DNA from: Anderseniella sp963759095
GTDB taxonomy: Bacteria; Pseudomonadota; Alphaproteobacteria; Rhizobiales; Aestuariivirgaceae
DNA: 64,000 bases
Reading direction: 5' to 3'
Assembly: GCA_963759095.1 (NCBI GenBank)
Contig: CAVWYF010000008.1
Span: forward strand, 1-64,000
The translations under genes and the position numbers were made by a program. Shown piece after piece: positions 8,874 to 15,831 of this stretch. Below the pieces are notes generated by a model. That model was not told the DNA's origin and did no database searches. It worked only from the letters and a program-made list of their open reading frames with translations. How positions within the stretch are numbered: the first letter of the stretch is position 1; each line of letters opens with the position of its first letter.

Positions 8874-10412
8874 TCACTTCCACTTGGTCGTGTAAAAGCG
8901 CGGGATCTCGTCAGGTGTCGGCGAGAACTCGAGATCCTTCGACCATGCATAGTATTTGGCATAGGTGAACATCGGCACCCAATAGGCTTCTTCAGCGATA
9001 CGCGTGAACGCCTTTTTGTAGGATTCGGTGCGCTCGGCAGGATCGATTGAGTTGTCGGCGACACTCAAATATTCCTTCACCTGGTCGTCCTTGGTGAGAT
9101 CGTCCGGGCCGTGGGTGAAGAAGTTGCTGACAATCGCCGACACATCAGGGATCGAATAGGAACCCCAGGTCATGTGATTGACCGGCGTGTTACCTTTGCG
9201 CACCACGTCACGCAAGGCGCGATACTGCATGAAGTTCAGTTTGGCCTTGATACCCACTTTGGCAAGGTCGCCGATAACCGCTTCGGTGAATTCACGCTCG
9301 CGGTAAGCATACAGGTCGAACTCAAAACCGTTTTCAAGACCGGCTTCCTTCAACAGGGCTTTCGCCTTTTCGGGATCGTAACTATAGGTGGGAACATCCT
9401 GGGCACAACCGAACTGGTCCGGATGACAGGCTGACGGAATGACAACCGATGCCGGACCCACCAGGTTCTTGGTGATCGCTTCACGGTTGATCGCGTGAGA
9501 GAATGCCTGGCGCACACGCTTGTCCTTGAAGAATTCCTGGCCGGACTGACCGAGAACGTCGAAGGCAAGGTAGGACACACGGAATGTCTTGGCGTTTTCC
9601 ACGGTGATCGCGGGATTGTCGGACATGCGTTCGGCCTGTTCCTTGGGAACATCCCAGATCCAGTCAAGACCGCCGGTGAGCAGTTCGGCAATTGCCGTGT
9701 TCATTTCCTTGATGGTACGGAACCGGATCTTGCCGATCTGTGGTGTACCTTTCGGGCTGTCGGCGAAGTAGGCGTCATTTTTCTCCATCAGCACATATTC
9801 ACCGGCCTTGATGTCGGTCACCTTGTACGGGCCTGTTCCGACCGGCTTTGCTGCCGCGTAGTCTGGCTTCCCGTCAGGCTTTTTCGGTACATTGTCATAA
9901 TGGCCGGACGGCAACATGTTGACGGCATTGGCAAGATAGGCGAAAGCAGGAGGGAATGGCTTTTTCAGATTGATCCGTACCGAATGCGGCCCGAGCTTTT
10001 CAGCATTCTCGATCCAGCTGACATTGCGATAGGTCAGGACGCCGTTGTCCTGGTTGGACACGTGATTAAGTGTGTAAACAACATCATCGGCGTCAAAATC
10101 GGTGCCGTCGTGGAATTTCACGTCATCGCGGAGTTCAAACTCTATGGCCTTGTCGCCGTTCCACTTCCAGCTCTTGGCCAGCAACGGTTTGAATTCACCA
10201 CTCTCGATGTCCCGGAACACCAGGCCGTCCCAGCCCATCTGCCCCATGATGACCAGCATGCGGGTGTTGTTGTAATAGGGATCCACAACAGCCACTTCGC
10301 GGCTTGATGCCCAATTTAGGGTGTCGTCGGACTTGCCGGCTTCCGCATTCTGCGTGATGGCAAGTGACAAGGCTGCAACCCCCAAGGCAAACATCGATTT
10401 TGGTAATTTCAT
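8874..10412 (-). CDS. Extracellular solute-binding protein, family 5 (peptide ABC transporter)
   Basis: The periplasmic receptor that captures the ligand and delivers it to the DppB/DppC-type permeases. The reading frame is open further upstream, but the ATG at 10412 is chosen because it has a GGAG ribosome site and begins a Sec signal peptide (MKLPKSMFALGVAALSLAI, cleavage near AEA-GKS). The family signature follows (LAKSWKWNGDKAIEFELRDD, then KFHDGTDFDADDVVYTL). The mature protein of about 487 residues is the usual size. It is the first gene of the operon; the 232 bases upstream, shared with the divergent EamA gene, should hold the promoter. The ligand is unknown, but a peptide or gamma-glutamyl amide fits the neighbours. 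Confidence 0.92.
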   Translation of the reverse strand: MKLPKSMFALGVAALSLAITQNAEAGKSDDTLNWASSREVAVVDPYYNNTRMLVIMGQMGWDGLVFRDIESGEFKPLLAKSWKWNGDKAIEFELRDDVKFHDGTDFDADDVVYTLNHVSNQDNGVLTYRNVSWIENAEKLGPHSVRINLKKPFPPAFAYLANAVNMLPSGHYDNVPKKPDGKPDYAAAKPVGTGPYKVTDIKAGEYVLMEKNDAYFADSPKGTPQIGKIRFRTIKEMNTAIAELLTGGLDWIWDVPKEQAERMSDNPAITVENAKTFRVSYLAFDVLGQSGQEFFKDKRVRQAFSHAINREAITKNLVGPASVVIPSACHPDQFGCAQDVPTYSYDPEKAKALLKEAGLENGFEFDLYAYREREFTEAVIGDLAKVGIKAKLNFMQYRALRDVVRKGNTPVNHMTWGSYSIPDVSAIVSNFFTHGPDDLTKDDQVKEYLSVADNSIDPAERTESYKKAFTRIAEEAYWVPMFTYAKYYAWSKDLEFSPTPDEIPRFYTTKWK

Positions 10413-10644
10413 AGGTACTCCTGGTCCACAGTTCACTAGGTTGACGTTGTCCTGAGCCCTCATTCTCAAGCCGTGAACCGGTGAGTGTCCAACGTTCAAC
10501 CAGTTAGCGCAAGCCCGCAGGGCGGAAAATTTGAGACTTGTTTCATCATACGCAATGCTGGATTTCCGGTCTTGCGTGGTTTGCCTGTTGAGGCAATGTT
10601 GATGAGTTCGTTCCAGCCGCGCCACCCGGCGTCCATCCCGAAAG

Positions 10645-11592
10645 ATGACTGATTTGTCTGACCGACAGACGACAACGGCGGTGCCCGGCCTGCGTAATGA
10701 TCCTGTTGCCGGTGCCATCTGGATGCTGGTTTCATGCGCGCTGCTTGCAGGCGTGGCAGCGCTAGGCCGCTACCTGACCAGCGTTGACGTGCATCCGTTC
10801 CAGGTGGTGTTCCTGCGGGTCTTGTTTGCGTTTGTCACCATGCTGCCACTGCTTGCGTTTCGCGGTACGGAGCTGTTTCGCACTGACCAGCCGAAGATCT
10901 ATATCTGGCGTGTAATCAGCGCGACAATTGCCATGACCACATGGTTTTCGGCACTTGCCCTGCTGCCGGTCGGCGAAGTTACGGCGATCAGCTTTTTGAC
11001 CCCCATTTTTGCAACCATCGGGGCGGCCCTGTTCTTGAGCGAAGTGGTCAGGGTCAGGCGATGGATTGCAACCCTGGCCGGATTTGGCGGGGTGCTGATC
11101 ATTTTGCGACCGGGTTTTGAAAGCCTCGGGTCAGGTGCGTTGCTGGCGATTGTGTCCGCCTTCGCCATGGGGGTGACATCTATCATCCTCAAGCACATGA
11201 CGGCAAAGGATGATCCCGACAAGATTGTCTTTATATCGACTACGCTGCTGGTCCCGATGACCAGTGTCGCTGCGGTGTTCGTGTGGGACAGCCTGACCTA
11301 TCAGCAATGGCTTTTACTGTTTGTGATGGGTCTCACTGCGACTCTGGGGCACGTAACTTTGGTTCGGGCATTTGCCGCGACCGAAGCGTCAATCGTCGTT
11401 GGTTTTGACTTCGCCAGGCTGCCTTTCGCTGTGCTGTTCGGCTATCTGGCGCTGGGAGAACTGATTGACATCTGGACCTGGATCGGGGCAGGGGTCATTT
11501 TTGTGTCCACGGTCTACATTGCGCGGCGTGAAGCCCGATTGAAGCGCCAGACGGCTGTGACCGGCATTGGCGTGCCATCATCACGGCCGTGA
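10645..11592 (+). CDS. DMT superfamily transporter, EamA family
   Basis: An inner-membrane carrier of about ten helices made of two EamA repeats (about residues 20-155 and 165-300). In family members this architecture exports amino acids or other metabolites or imports small organics. Visible landmarks are PFQVVFLRVLFAFVTMLP in helix 2 and LGEVTAIS-like LPVGEVTAISFLTPIFATIG in the first repeat, with FLSEVVRVRRWIA closing it and GYLALGELIDIWTWIGA in the second. It is 315 residues, the normal length. It is divergent from the peptide-transporter operon and might share control with it. The substrate cannot be predicted. A 14-base palindrome, ATCACGGCCGTGAT, overlaps the stop codon. Confidence 0.88.
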   Translation: MTDLSDRQTTTAVPGLRNDPVAGAIWMLVSCALLAGVAALGRYLTSVDVHPFQVVFLRVLFAFVTMLPLLAFRGTELFRTDQPKIYIWRVISATIAMTTWFSALALLPVGEVTAISFLTPIFATIGAALFLSEVVRVRRWIATLAGFGGVLIILRPGFESLGSGALLAIVSAFAMGVTSIILKHMTAKDDPDKIVFISTTLLVPMTSVAAVFVWDSLTYQQWLLLFVMGLTATLGHVTLVRAFAATEASIVVGFDFARLPFAVLFGYLALGELIDIWTWIGAGVIFVSTVYIARREARLKRQTAVTGIGVPSSRP

Positions 11593-11943
11593 TCGCATGC
11601 CGCATGACCTCCATTGTCGGCTCTGTCCGGTCGGCAAGGCGCAGTGATTGCTTGATCATGACTTTTTGCCTGAGCGTGAATTCTCACTGGCGCGTACGTC
11701 TTTCCGCTACGCATGAGAAAATGTCGTTGTATTGTTGAATAACAAGCGTTTACCGCATTTCGACTTACCTCCTGATTGTGATGCTACGGTTTCGCTGATC
11801 GCCGTTCAAAAATGTTCAATCTAGCTGAAGCCTGGGAAGTCCGCCCGTATGGGGCTAGCCTTTGCCGGCATGTTCAGCGCTACAAAGAGAACAGGTGCGA
11901 GTGATTTCTGAGTGATGGCGAACTGGTATCCATTCACCACGTA
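11593..11943 (+). other. Intergenic stretch before the integrase remnant
   Basis: I see no convincing gene, tRNA or terminator in these 351 bases. The composition is more AT-rich than the flanking genes, and frames are short and unlike any family I recognise. It may be decayed sequence belonging to the same element as the integrase remnant that follows, but no tRNA-like attachment site could be drawn. Confidence 0.4.
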
Positions 11944-12186
11944 ATGCGGTCATTGGAAGACGAGCAGGTAATATTTTCGGTCCTATTGAACGCGATCCGG
12001 TTGCGGGCACTTACCGGCTGCAGGCTTGGGGAGATACGTCGACTGCGACGGGAGAACGTGGACTTTGAAAACGGTTGCCTTTCTCTGCCCGACACCAAGA
12101 CAGGGTCCCGCGTACTAGTATTCTCATATCGGTGCTCACTCATTGATTTTACTTTCTACAACAACACCCAGACTGAGATCATTTGA
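11944..12186 (+). pseudogene. Tyrosine recombinase (phage-type integrase) internal fragment
   Basis: About 45 residues match the start of the integrase catalytic domain: AIRLRALTGCRLGEIRRLRR, containing the first active-site Arg (in TGCRLGEI), then ENVDFENGCLSLPDTKTGSR, the typical beta-hairpin with the catalytic-Lys region. The family normally runs to about 400 residues. Here the N-terminal SAM-like domain is missing, and the H-x-x-R and catalytic Tyr boxes are absent because the frame becomes unrelated sequence after about residue 58. It cannot recombine DNA and is a scar of an old integrated element. Confidence 0.7.
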
Positions 12187-12204
12187 ATGAACCTCAATCT
12201 GGGT
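12166..12204 (-). terminator. Probable terminator of the EF-hand gene
   Basis: Arms ACCCAGACTGAG (12166-12177) and CTCAATCTGGGT (12193-12204) pair over 12 positions with one G-U on the minus strand, and the loop itself contains the near-palindrome TCATTTGAATGA. On the minus strand the stem is followed by GTTGTTGT. It lies 34 bases beyond the EF-hand stop codon. Confidence 0.55.
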
Positions 12205-12237
12205 ATGTGTGCGTACAAACTAAACGTGTGTTTGACG

Positions 12238-12456
12238 CTAGTTGCTCATGGCCGCAAATTCATCGGGGTTGAGCTCACCGTCAGAGTCAGTATCTGCTGC
12301 TGTGAAAGCATCTTCTGTGAGGTCAGGCATCACAGCTACTGCTTCGTCCAGCGTAATTTTGCCGTTTTCGTCGGTATCAACTTCGGCAAATTCGGCAGCT
12401 TGCGCAGCCGTGATAGCCAGCAAAGAAACAGCAAGAACAGCGAAAAACTTTTTCAT
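12238..12456 (-). CDS. Small secreted EF-hand (calcium-binding) protein
   Basis: A 72-residue protein with a Sec signal peptide (MKKFFAVLAVSLLAITAAQA) and two EF-hand loops, DTDENGKITLDE and DTDSDGELNPDE. Both have Asp/Asn at positions 1, 3 and 5 and the closing Glu, so each could bind calcium. The ATG at 12456 is preferred over the in-frame TTG four codons earlier because the sequence GGAGAG lies exactly at ribosome-site distance. It should be periplasmic or exported. Function beyond calcium binding is unknown. It stands alone between remnant genes, with its own candidate promoter and terminator. Confidence 0.85.
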   Translation of the reverse strand: MKKFFAVLAVSLLAITAAQAAEFAEVDTDENGKITLDEAVAVMPDLTEDAFTAADTDSDGELNPDEFAAMSN

Positions 12457-12594
12457 TTCACTCTCCAATTTTAGATAAGTCCATCACAATGATGGGTGTT
12501 ATCTTGTTCGATGAGATTGTCGATTCAGCTCCTCATCTAGGAGTTCATATGATCTTCTCATTTGTTTTTTGTTGGACCGAATACGCTGCCGATA

Positions 12595-12623
12595 ATGGTA
12601 TAATTGTGTGTTTTTCACGTCAA
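12595..12623 (-). promoter_or_regulatory. Candidate sigma-70 promoter for the EF-hand gene
   Basis: On the minus strand TTGACG (12623-12618) is followed after 17 bases by TACCAT (12600-12595). This is an acceptable -35/-10 pair pointing at the EF-hand start about 140 bases downstream. Only the sequence match supports it. Confidence 0.35.
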
Positions 12624-13076
12624 AAATGCTGTTTGCGACACAGCCTGTTTTCGATGTCGTAAAAGACCGAAACAAAGGGGTTTAAGCCAGCTTGTCTTGC
12701 AGCATATGGACGACTAAAAACGCCTGAGCAGCATTCCCGCAGCCATGTGTAATTGTTGCTTTTTGGTTCCAGCGGCGGAAGTGTCCTGATGTAGGCAACA
12801 AGGGCATTGAGATCGGTTTCGGTCATGCGGCTGAAGTAATTCGCTGGTGCCACTGGCACTTTGAATTTGCGGCCGTCCCGGCTTTTTCCCTCACGCAAGG
12901 CTATCCTAATCTCTTCATCACTCCATCCGCCAATGCCTGCTACTGGATGCGATGTAATGTTGGGCGCTGCAACCTTGCCCCAAGGCGCTTTGCCAACGTC
13001 TTCATCAATACCATTGCGTGTGTTGTATTTTGACGTATCGACAAGCTGCTTCTTAAGGACGTTTTTTAGTGCTTGT
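12620..13076 (-). pseudogene. Cytochrome c family protein, C-terminal remnant without haem site
   Basis: An open frame without an ATG start carries the C-terminal half of a class I cytochrome c of the alcohol-dehydrogenase-subunit type: PNITSHPVAGIGGWSDEEIR, then ALREGKSRDGR, FSRMTETDLNALVAYIRTLP. In intact relatives a C-x-x-C-H haem-binding motif lies about 40-60 residues earlier; here no such motif and no signal peptide are present. After TLPPLEPKSN the frame continues into unrelated sequence. Together with the integrase fragment this marks a decayed segment. Expression of a functional protein is unlikely. Confidence 0.6.
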
Positions 13077-13092
13077 CAGGAGTTCTCGACAG

Positions 13093-13503
13093 TCAGAAAT
13101 TCGTCTTCTTTTTGGATGAAGCGCTAAACAGTGGTGTAATTTCAGCGCGAATTGTTTTGTCCTGCCACGGGACAAGACCATAGTCGTCACACCACTTGGC
13201 CCGGAACACCTTGGTCTCACCTTCAATCTTGAAGGAAAACTCGAGACATTGGCCGCTCTTGCTCACCTTGCCGCCCGTAAATACACCCGGCACCTGCAAG
13301 ATGATACGGCAGTCCTTGCCCAGGAAAGCATTGGTTGACTCGTTTTTACCCCGGAAGCTGGCGGAAATCTTGTACTTTCCAGGCTTCGCCCAGCTGTGCC
13401 CGCAGTTAGCAGCTAAGGCAGTGTTCGTACCCGCATGCAAGAGCACACCAGCCATGCCAGCGGCTGATACTGCACTTACGACGCTTCGCTTAACAAAAGT
13501 CAA
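13093..13503 (-). CDS. Secreted protein of unknown function
   Basis: A 136-residue protein that I do not recognise. It starts with a clear Sec signal peptide (about residues 1-31, FVKRSVVSAVSAAG through NTALA-ANC). The mature part has four Cys (in NCGHSW, KDCRII, GQCLEF, KWCDDY), suggesting two disulfides in the periplasm, and a Lys-rich tail. The TTG at 13503 is chosen because GGAGG lies 7 bases upstream; a TTG five codons earlier would put the ribosome site inside the gene. It is divergent from the DUF992 gene across a 336-base AT-rich spacer. No function is proposed. Confidence 0.7.
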   Translation of the reverse strand: MTFVKRSVVSAVSAAGMAGVLLHAGTNTALAANCGHSWAKPGKYKISASFRGKNESTNAFLGKDCRIILQVPGVFTGGKVSKSGQCLEFSFKIEGETKVFRAKWCDDYGLVPWQDKTIRAEITPLFSASSKKKTNF

Positions 13504-13839
13504 AATCCGTCCTCCCAATCCTGTTGGTGTTTTGGATCTCTCCGGAAAAAATCCATGTTCAACTCAATTGCCCTTAACCCGACATCTCCCAGATGGGTTT
13601 GATTGTCGCCTTGATGCTGGCATGAACCGTTCCATTTTCCAAGTCAATGCCCACCGCAGAAGTTCTATTGACATGAGAATAATTCGTTTGAAATATGAGT
13701 ATTATGCGTTTGTCTTATATTTAAGAGAGTTGTATTTTTCATGCCACGGCTCCGCTGATCATCGTTGCCCGGACGCAAATGTTTACGCATGTTCAGGAAA
13801 ACGAATTGTGGTCGGCAATTCAAAGAAGGAAACACCCTC
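13504..13839 (+). other. AT-rich divergent intergenic region
   Basis: These 336 bases separate two divergent genes for secreted proteins. The right half is clearly AT-rich and contains the candidate promoter at 13668-13696. An AAGAAGGA ribosome site lies at 13823-13830 before the DUF992 start. No gene is seen inside. Confidence 0.5.
13668..13696 (+). promoter_or_regulatory. Candidate sigma-70 promoter for the DUF992 gene
   Basis: A perfect -35 hexamer TTGACA (13668-13673) is followed after 17 bases by AAATAT (13691-13696), in an AT-rich stretch. Transcription would start about 135 bases before the DUF992 start codon. Confidence 0.45.
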
Positions 13840-14334
13840 ATGAATATCTCTAAAAAAATGAAACGCGCGCTGCTTGGCATTACGTTGTCGGCAGCAGTTT
13901 TGGTGCCCGCCACCGGGCTTCGGGCTGACACCGGTGGCGTAAACGCCGGCGTACTGACTTGTGTCGTTGACGGCGGCGTTGGTTTGCTGGTGTTTTCCAG
14001 TAAGCAAATGCAATGTGAATTTGCCTCAGTTACCGGTAGAACCGATTTCTACACCGGCAACGTCAAGAAATTTGGTCTGGATGTCGGCATAACCGGCAAG
14101 AGCTACGTGAAGTGGGTGGTGTTTGCGCCAGTCGGCAGGCCACGCGCAGGAGGGCTCGCCGGGACCTATGTTGGTGTGTCTGGAGAAGCCACAGCAGGCG
14201 CTGGCGTTGGTGCCAACGGTCTGGTCGGCGGCTCTGATCGCACCTTCTCCCTGCAACCCTTCAGTGCGTCGATCCAGACCGGCCTGAACCTCGCATTGGG
14301 CGTTGGCTCAATGACATTGGAAGCTGCAGATTAG
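13840..14334 (+). CDS. DUF992 family secreted protein
   Basis: A 164-residue exported protein of a family common in Hyphomicrobiales, with no known role. After a signal peptide (residues 1-30, AAVLVPATGLRA-DTG) come the family landmarks: VNAGVLTCVVDGGVGLLVFS with the first conserved Cys, the second Cys in KQMQCEFA, YTGNVKKFGLDVGITG, WVVFAP, and the Gly/Ala-rich GVGANGLVGGSDRTFSLQP. The full length matches the family. The ATG at 13840 has AAGAAGGA upstream. It is probably periplasmic or surface-attached. Confidence 0.85.
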   Translation: MNISKKMKRALLGITLSAAVLVPATGLRADTGGVNAGVLTCVVDGGVGLLVFSSKQMQCEFASVTGRTDFYTGNVKKFGLDVGITGKSYVKWVVFAPVGRPRAGGLAGTYVGVSGEATAGAGVGANGLVGGSDRTFSLQPFSASIQTGLNLALGVGSMTLEAAD

Positions 14335-14368
14335 CTTTCTATGAGTGCTGAATAATCCGTCCTGCTCA

Positions 14369-14426
14369 AGGCCCGGGGACTACAGCGGGTGACACAGTGG
14401 TTGCCTGGCAAGTAGTCTTCGGGCCT
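14369..14426 (+). promoter_or_regulatory. Structured mgtE leader (long stem-loop before the ribosome site)
   Basis: Positions 14369-14383 and 14412-14426 form a 15-pair stem: AGGCCCG with CGGGCCT, two G-U pairs, then GACTAC with GTAGTC. The 28-base loop contains a small TTGCC/GGCAA helix. It lies 12 bases upstream of the AGGAGGAGG ribosome site of mgtE and is followed by GTTT. It could act as a metal-responsive or attenuator leader, or as the terminator of the DUF992 gene. It does not match a riboswitch class I can name. Confidence 0.45.
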
Positions 14427-14452
14427 GTTTGCAATCAGGAGGAGGTGACAAG

Positions 14453-15826
14453 ATGGCCCAGGCGATCCGCGCAGAAGCGAAAGATTCCGCGTTTGACGAG
14501 ATCGCTGACCTCGTGGCGACGGGCAACGTGGCCAAAATCGAGAAAAAGCTGGATGCCCTGAACGCCAGCGACACAGCCCGTATGCTGCTGCTGCTGAACA
14601 ATGAACAGCAACAACAACTGCTCGAGCTGCTGAACCCGGAAGCCGCCGCCGATATCGTTGAAGAACTGCCGGATGAACAGGCCGCTGATGTTGTCGAACG
14701 CCTGACAGTGGACAGCGCCGCCCACATTCTCGAAGAGATGGATCTCGATCAGAGCGCCGATATCATCAACGAGCTCGATGACGACGATGCACAACACATT
14801 CTATCGCGGATGAATCCGGAAGATGCTGCAGAGGTTCGCGAACTTGCCTCTTATGACAGCGATACTGCCGGTGGCCTGATGTCGCTCGATCTGTTTTCTT
14901 TTACGAAAGACGAAACTGTAGGTGCCGTACTGCGCCGCCTCACCGATGAGGAAGAAGACTACGAACGCTATCAGGGGCAACATCCCTACATTGTTGACAG
15001 TCGGGGCCGTCTGGCAGGCGTCGTTTCACTGCGTGGGCTACTGACCGCTAAGCGGTCCGCCGCCTTGTCGCAAATCATGGTCAAGGCATCATCGGTGACG
15101 ACAGGCGCGACATTGAGCGAATTGGAAGATATTTTTGACGACAGCAATTTTCTCGGTGTTCCGGTTGTCGGGCGTTACCGCAAGCTGATCGGCGTGGTGT
15201 CGCGTCAGTCTATTACCGATGCCAGCCTCGAACGTTCGGAGCTTGACGCCCTGAAATCAAAAGGTGTGGTCGGCGACGAATTGCGCTCAATGCCGACCTG
15301 GTTCAGGGCGAAACGGCGCCTTTCCTGGCTCACTATCAATATCGGTCTGAACATCGTCGCCGCCAGCGTCATCGCGTTTTACGAAGACACCCTTGCTGCC
15401 GTCATTGCGTTGGCAGTGTTCCTGCCGATTGTCTCCGACATGTCAGGCTGCACCGGCAATCAGGCCGTTGCCGTGTCAATGCGAGAACTGACATTGGGCG
15501 TTGCCCGGCCAACCGATATAGTGCGGGTATGGTTCAAGGAAATCTCGGTAGGACTTATAAATGGCAGCGCGCTTGGCATCCTGCTTGGCTGTGCCGCATG
15601 GGCCTGGAAAGGCAATCCCTGGATCGGTCTGGTTGTCGGCCTGGCGCTGGCCCTCAACACGCTGGTTGCTGTCTCCATCGGCGGGTTGGTGCCACTTGTC
15701 ATGAAGCGGTTCAACATCGATCCTGCAGTTGCCTCCGGACCCATGCTAACAACCGCGACAGACATGTGCGGTTTCTTTCTGGTGCTGAGTCTGGCAACGT
15801 CCATGTTGCCGCTGCTCACGGGATAA
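14453..15826 (+). CDS. mgtE: Magnesium transporter MgtE
   Basis: A Mg2+-gated magnesium channel of the inner membrane. The 457 residues comprise the N-terminal MgtE superhelical domain (about 20-130, with repeats such as PEAAADIVEELPDEQAADV), two CBS domains that sense Mg2+ (about 135-255), and five membrane helices (about 280-455) with the pore sequence ADMSGCTGNQA-like SDMSGCTGNQAVAVS. The ATG at 14453 is preferred because AGGAGGAGG lies just upstream; the frame is open eight codons earlier from a TTG. The next gene begins five bases after the stop, so the two transporters are probably cotranscribed. A structured leader precedes the gene. Confidence 0.94.
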   Translation: MAQAIRAEAKDSAFDEIADLVATGNVAKIEKKLDALNASDTARMLLLLNNEQQQQLLELLNPEAAADIVEELPDEQAADVVERLTVDSAAHILEEMDLDQSADIINELDDDDAQHILSRMNPEDAAEVRELASYDSDTAGGLMSLDLFSFTKDETVGAVLRRLTDEEEDYERYQGQHPYIVDSRGRLAGVVSLRGLLTAKRSAALSQIMVKASSVTTGATLSELEDIFDDSNFLGVPVVGRYRKLIGVVSRQSITDASLERSELDALKSKGVVGDELRSMPTWFRAKRRLSWLTINIGLNIVAASVIAFYEDTLAAVIALAVFLPIVSDMSGCTGNQAVAVSMRELTLGVARPTDIVRVWFKEISVGLINGSALGILLGCAAWAWKGNPWIGLVVGLALALNTLVAVSIGGLVPLVMKRFNIDPAVASGPMLTTATDMCGFFLVLSLATSMLPLLTG

Positions 15827-15831
15827 ACTGA

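Noticed and set aside
11593..11943. tRNA or attachment site next to the integrase remnant
   Set aside because: No cloverleaf or CCA-type end could be drawn and no direct repeat was found around the remnant.
12160..12210. Transposon terminal inverted repeats
   Set aside because: The two arms are 15 bases apart with no gene between them; the structure and position fit a terminator of the EF-hand gene.
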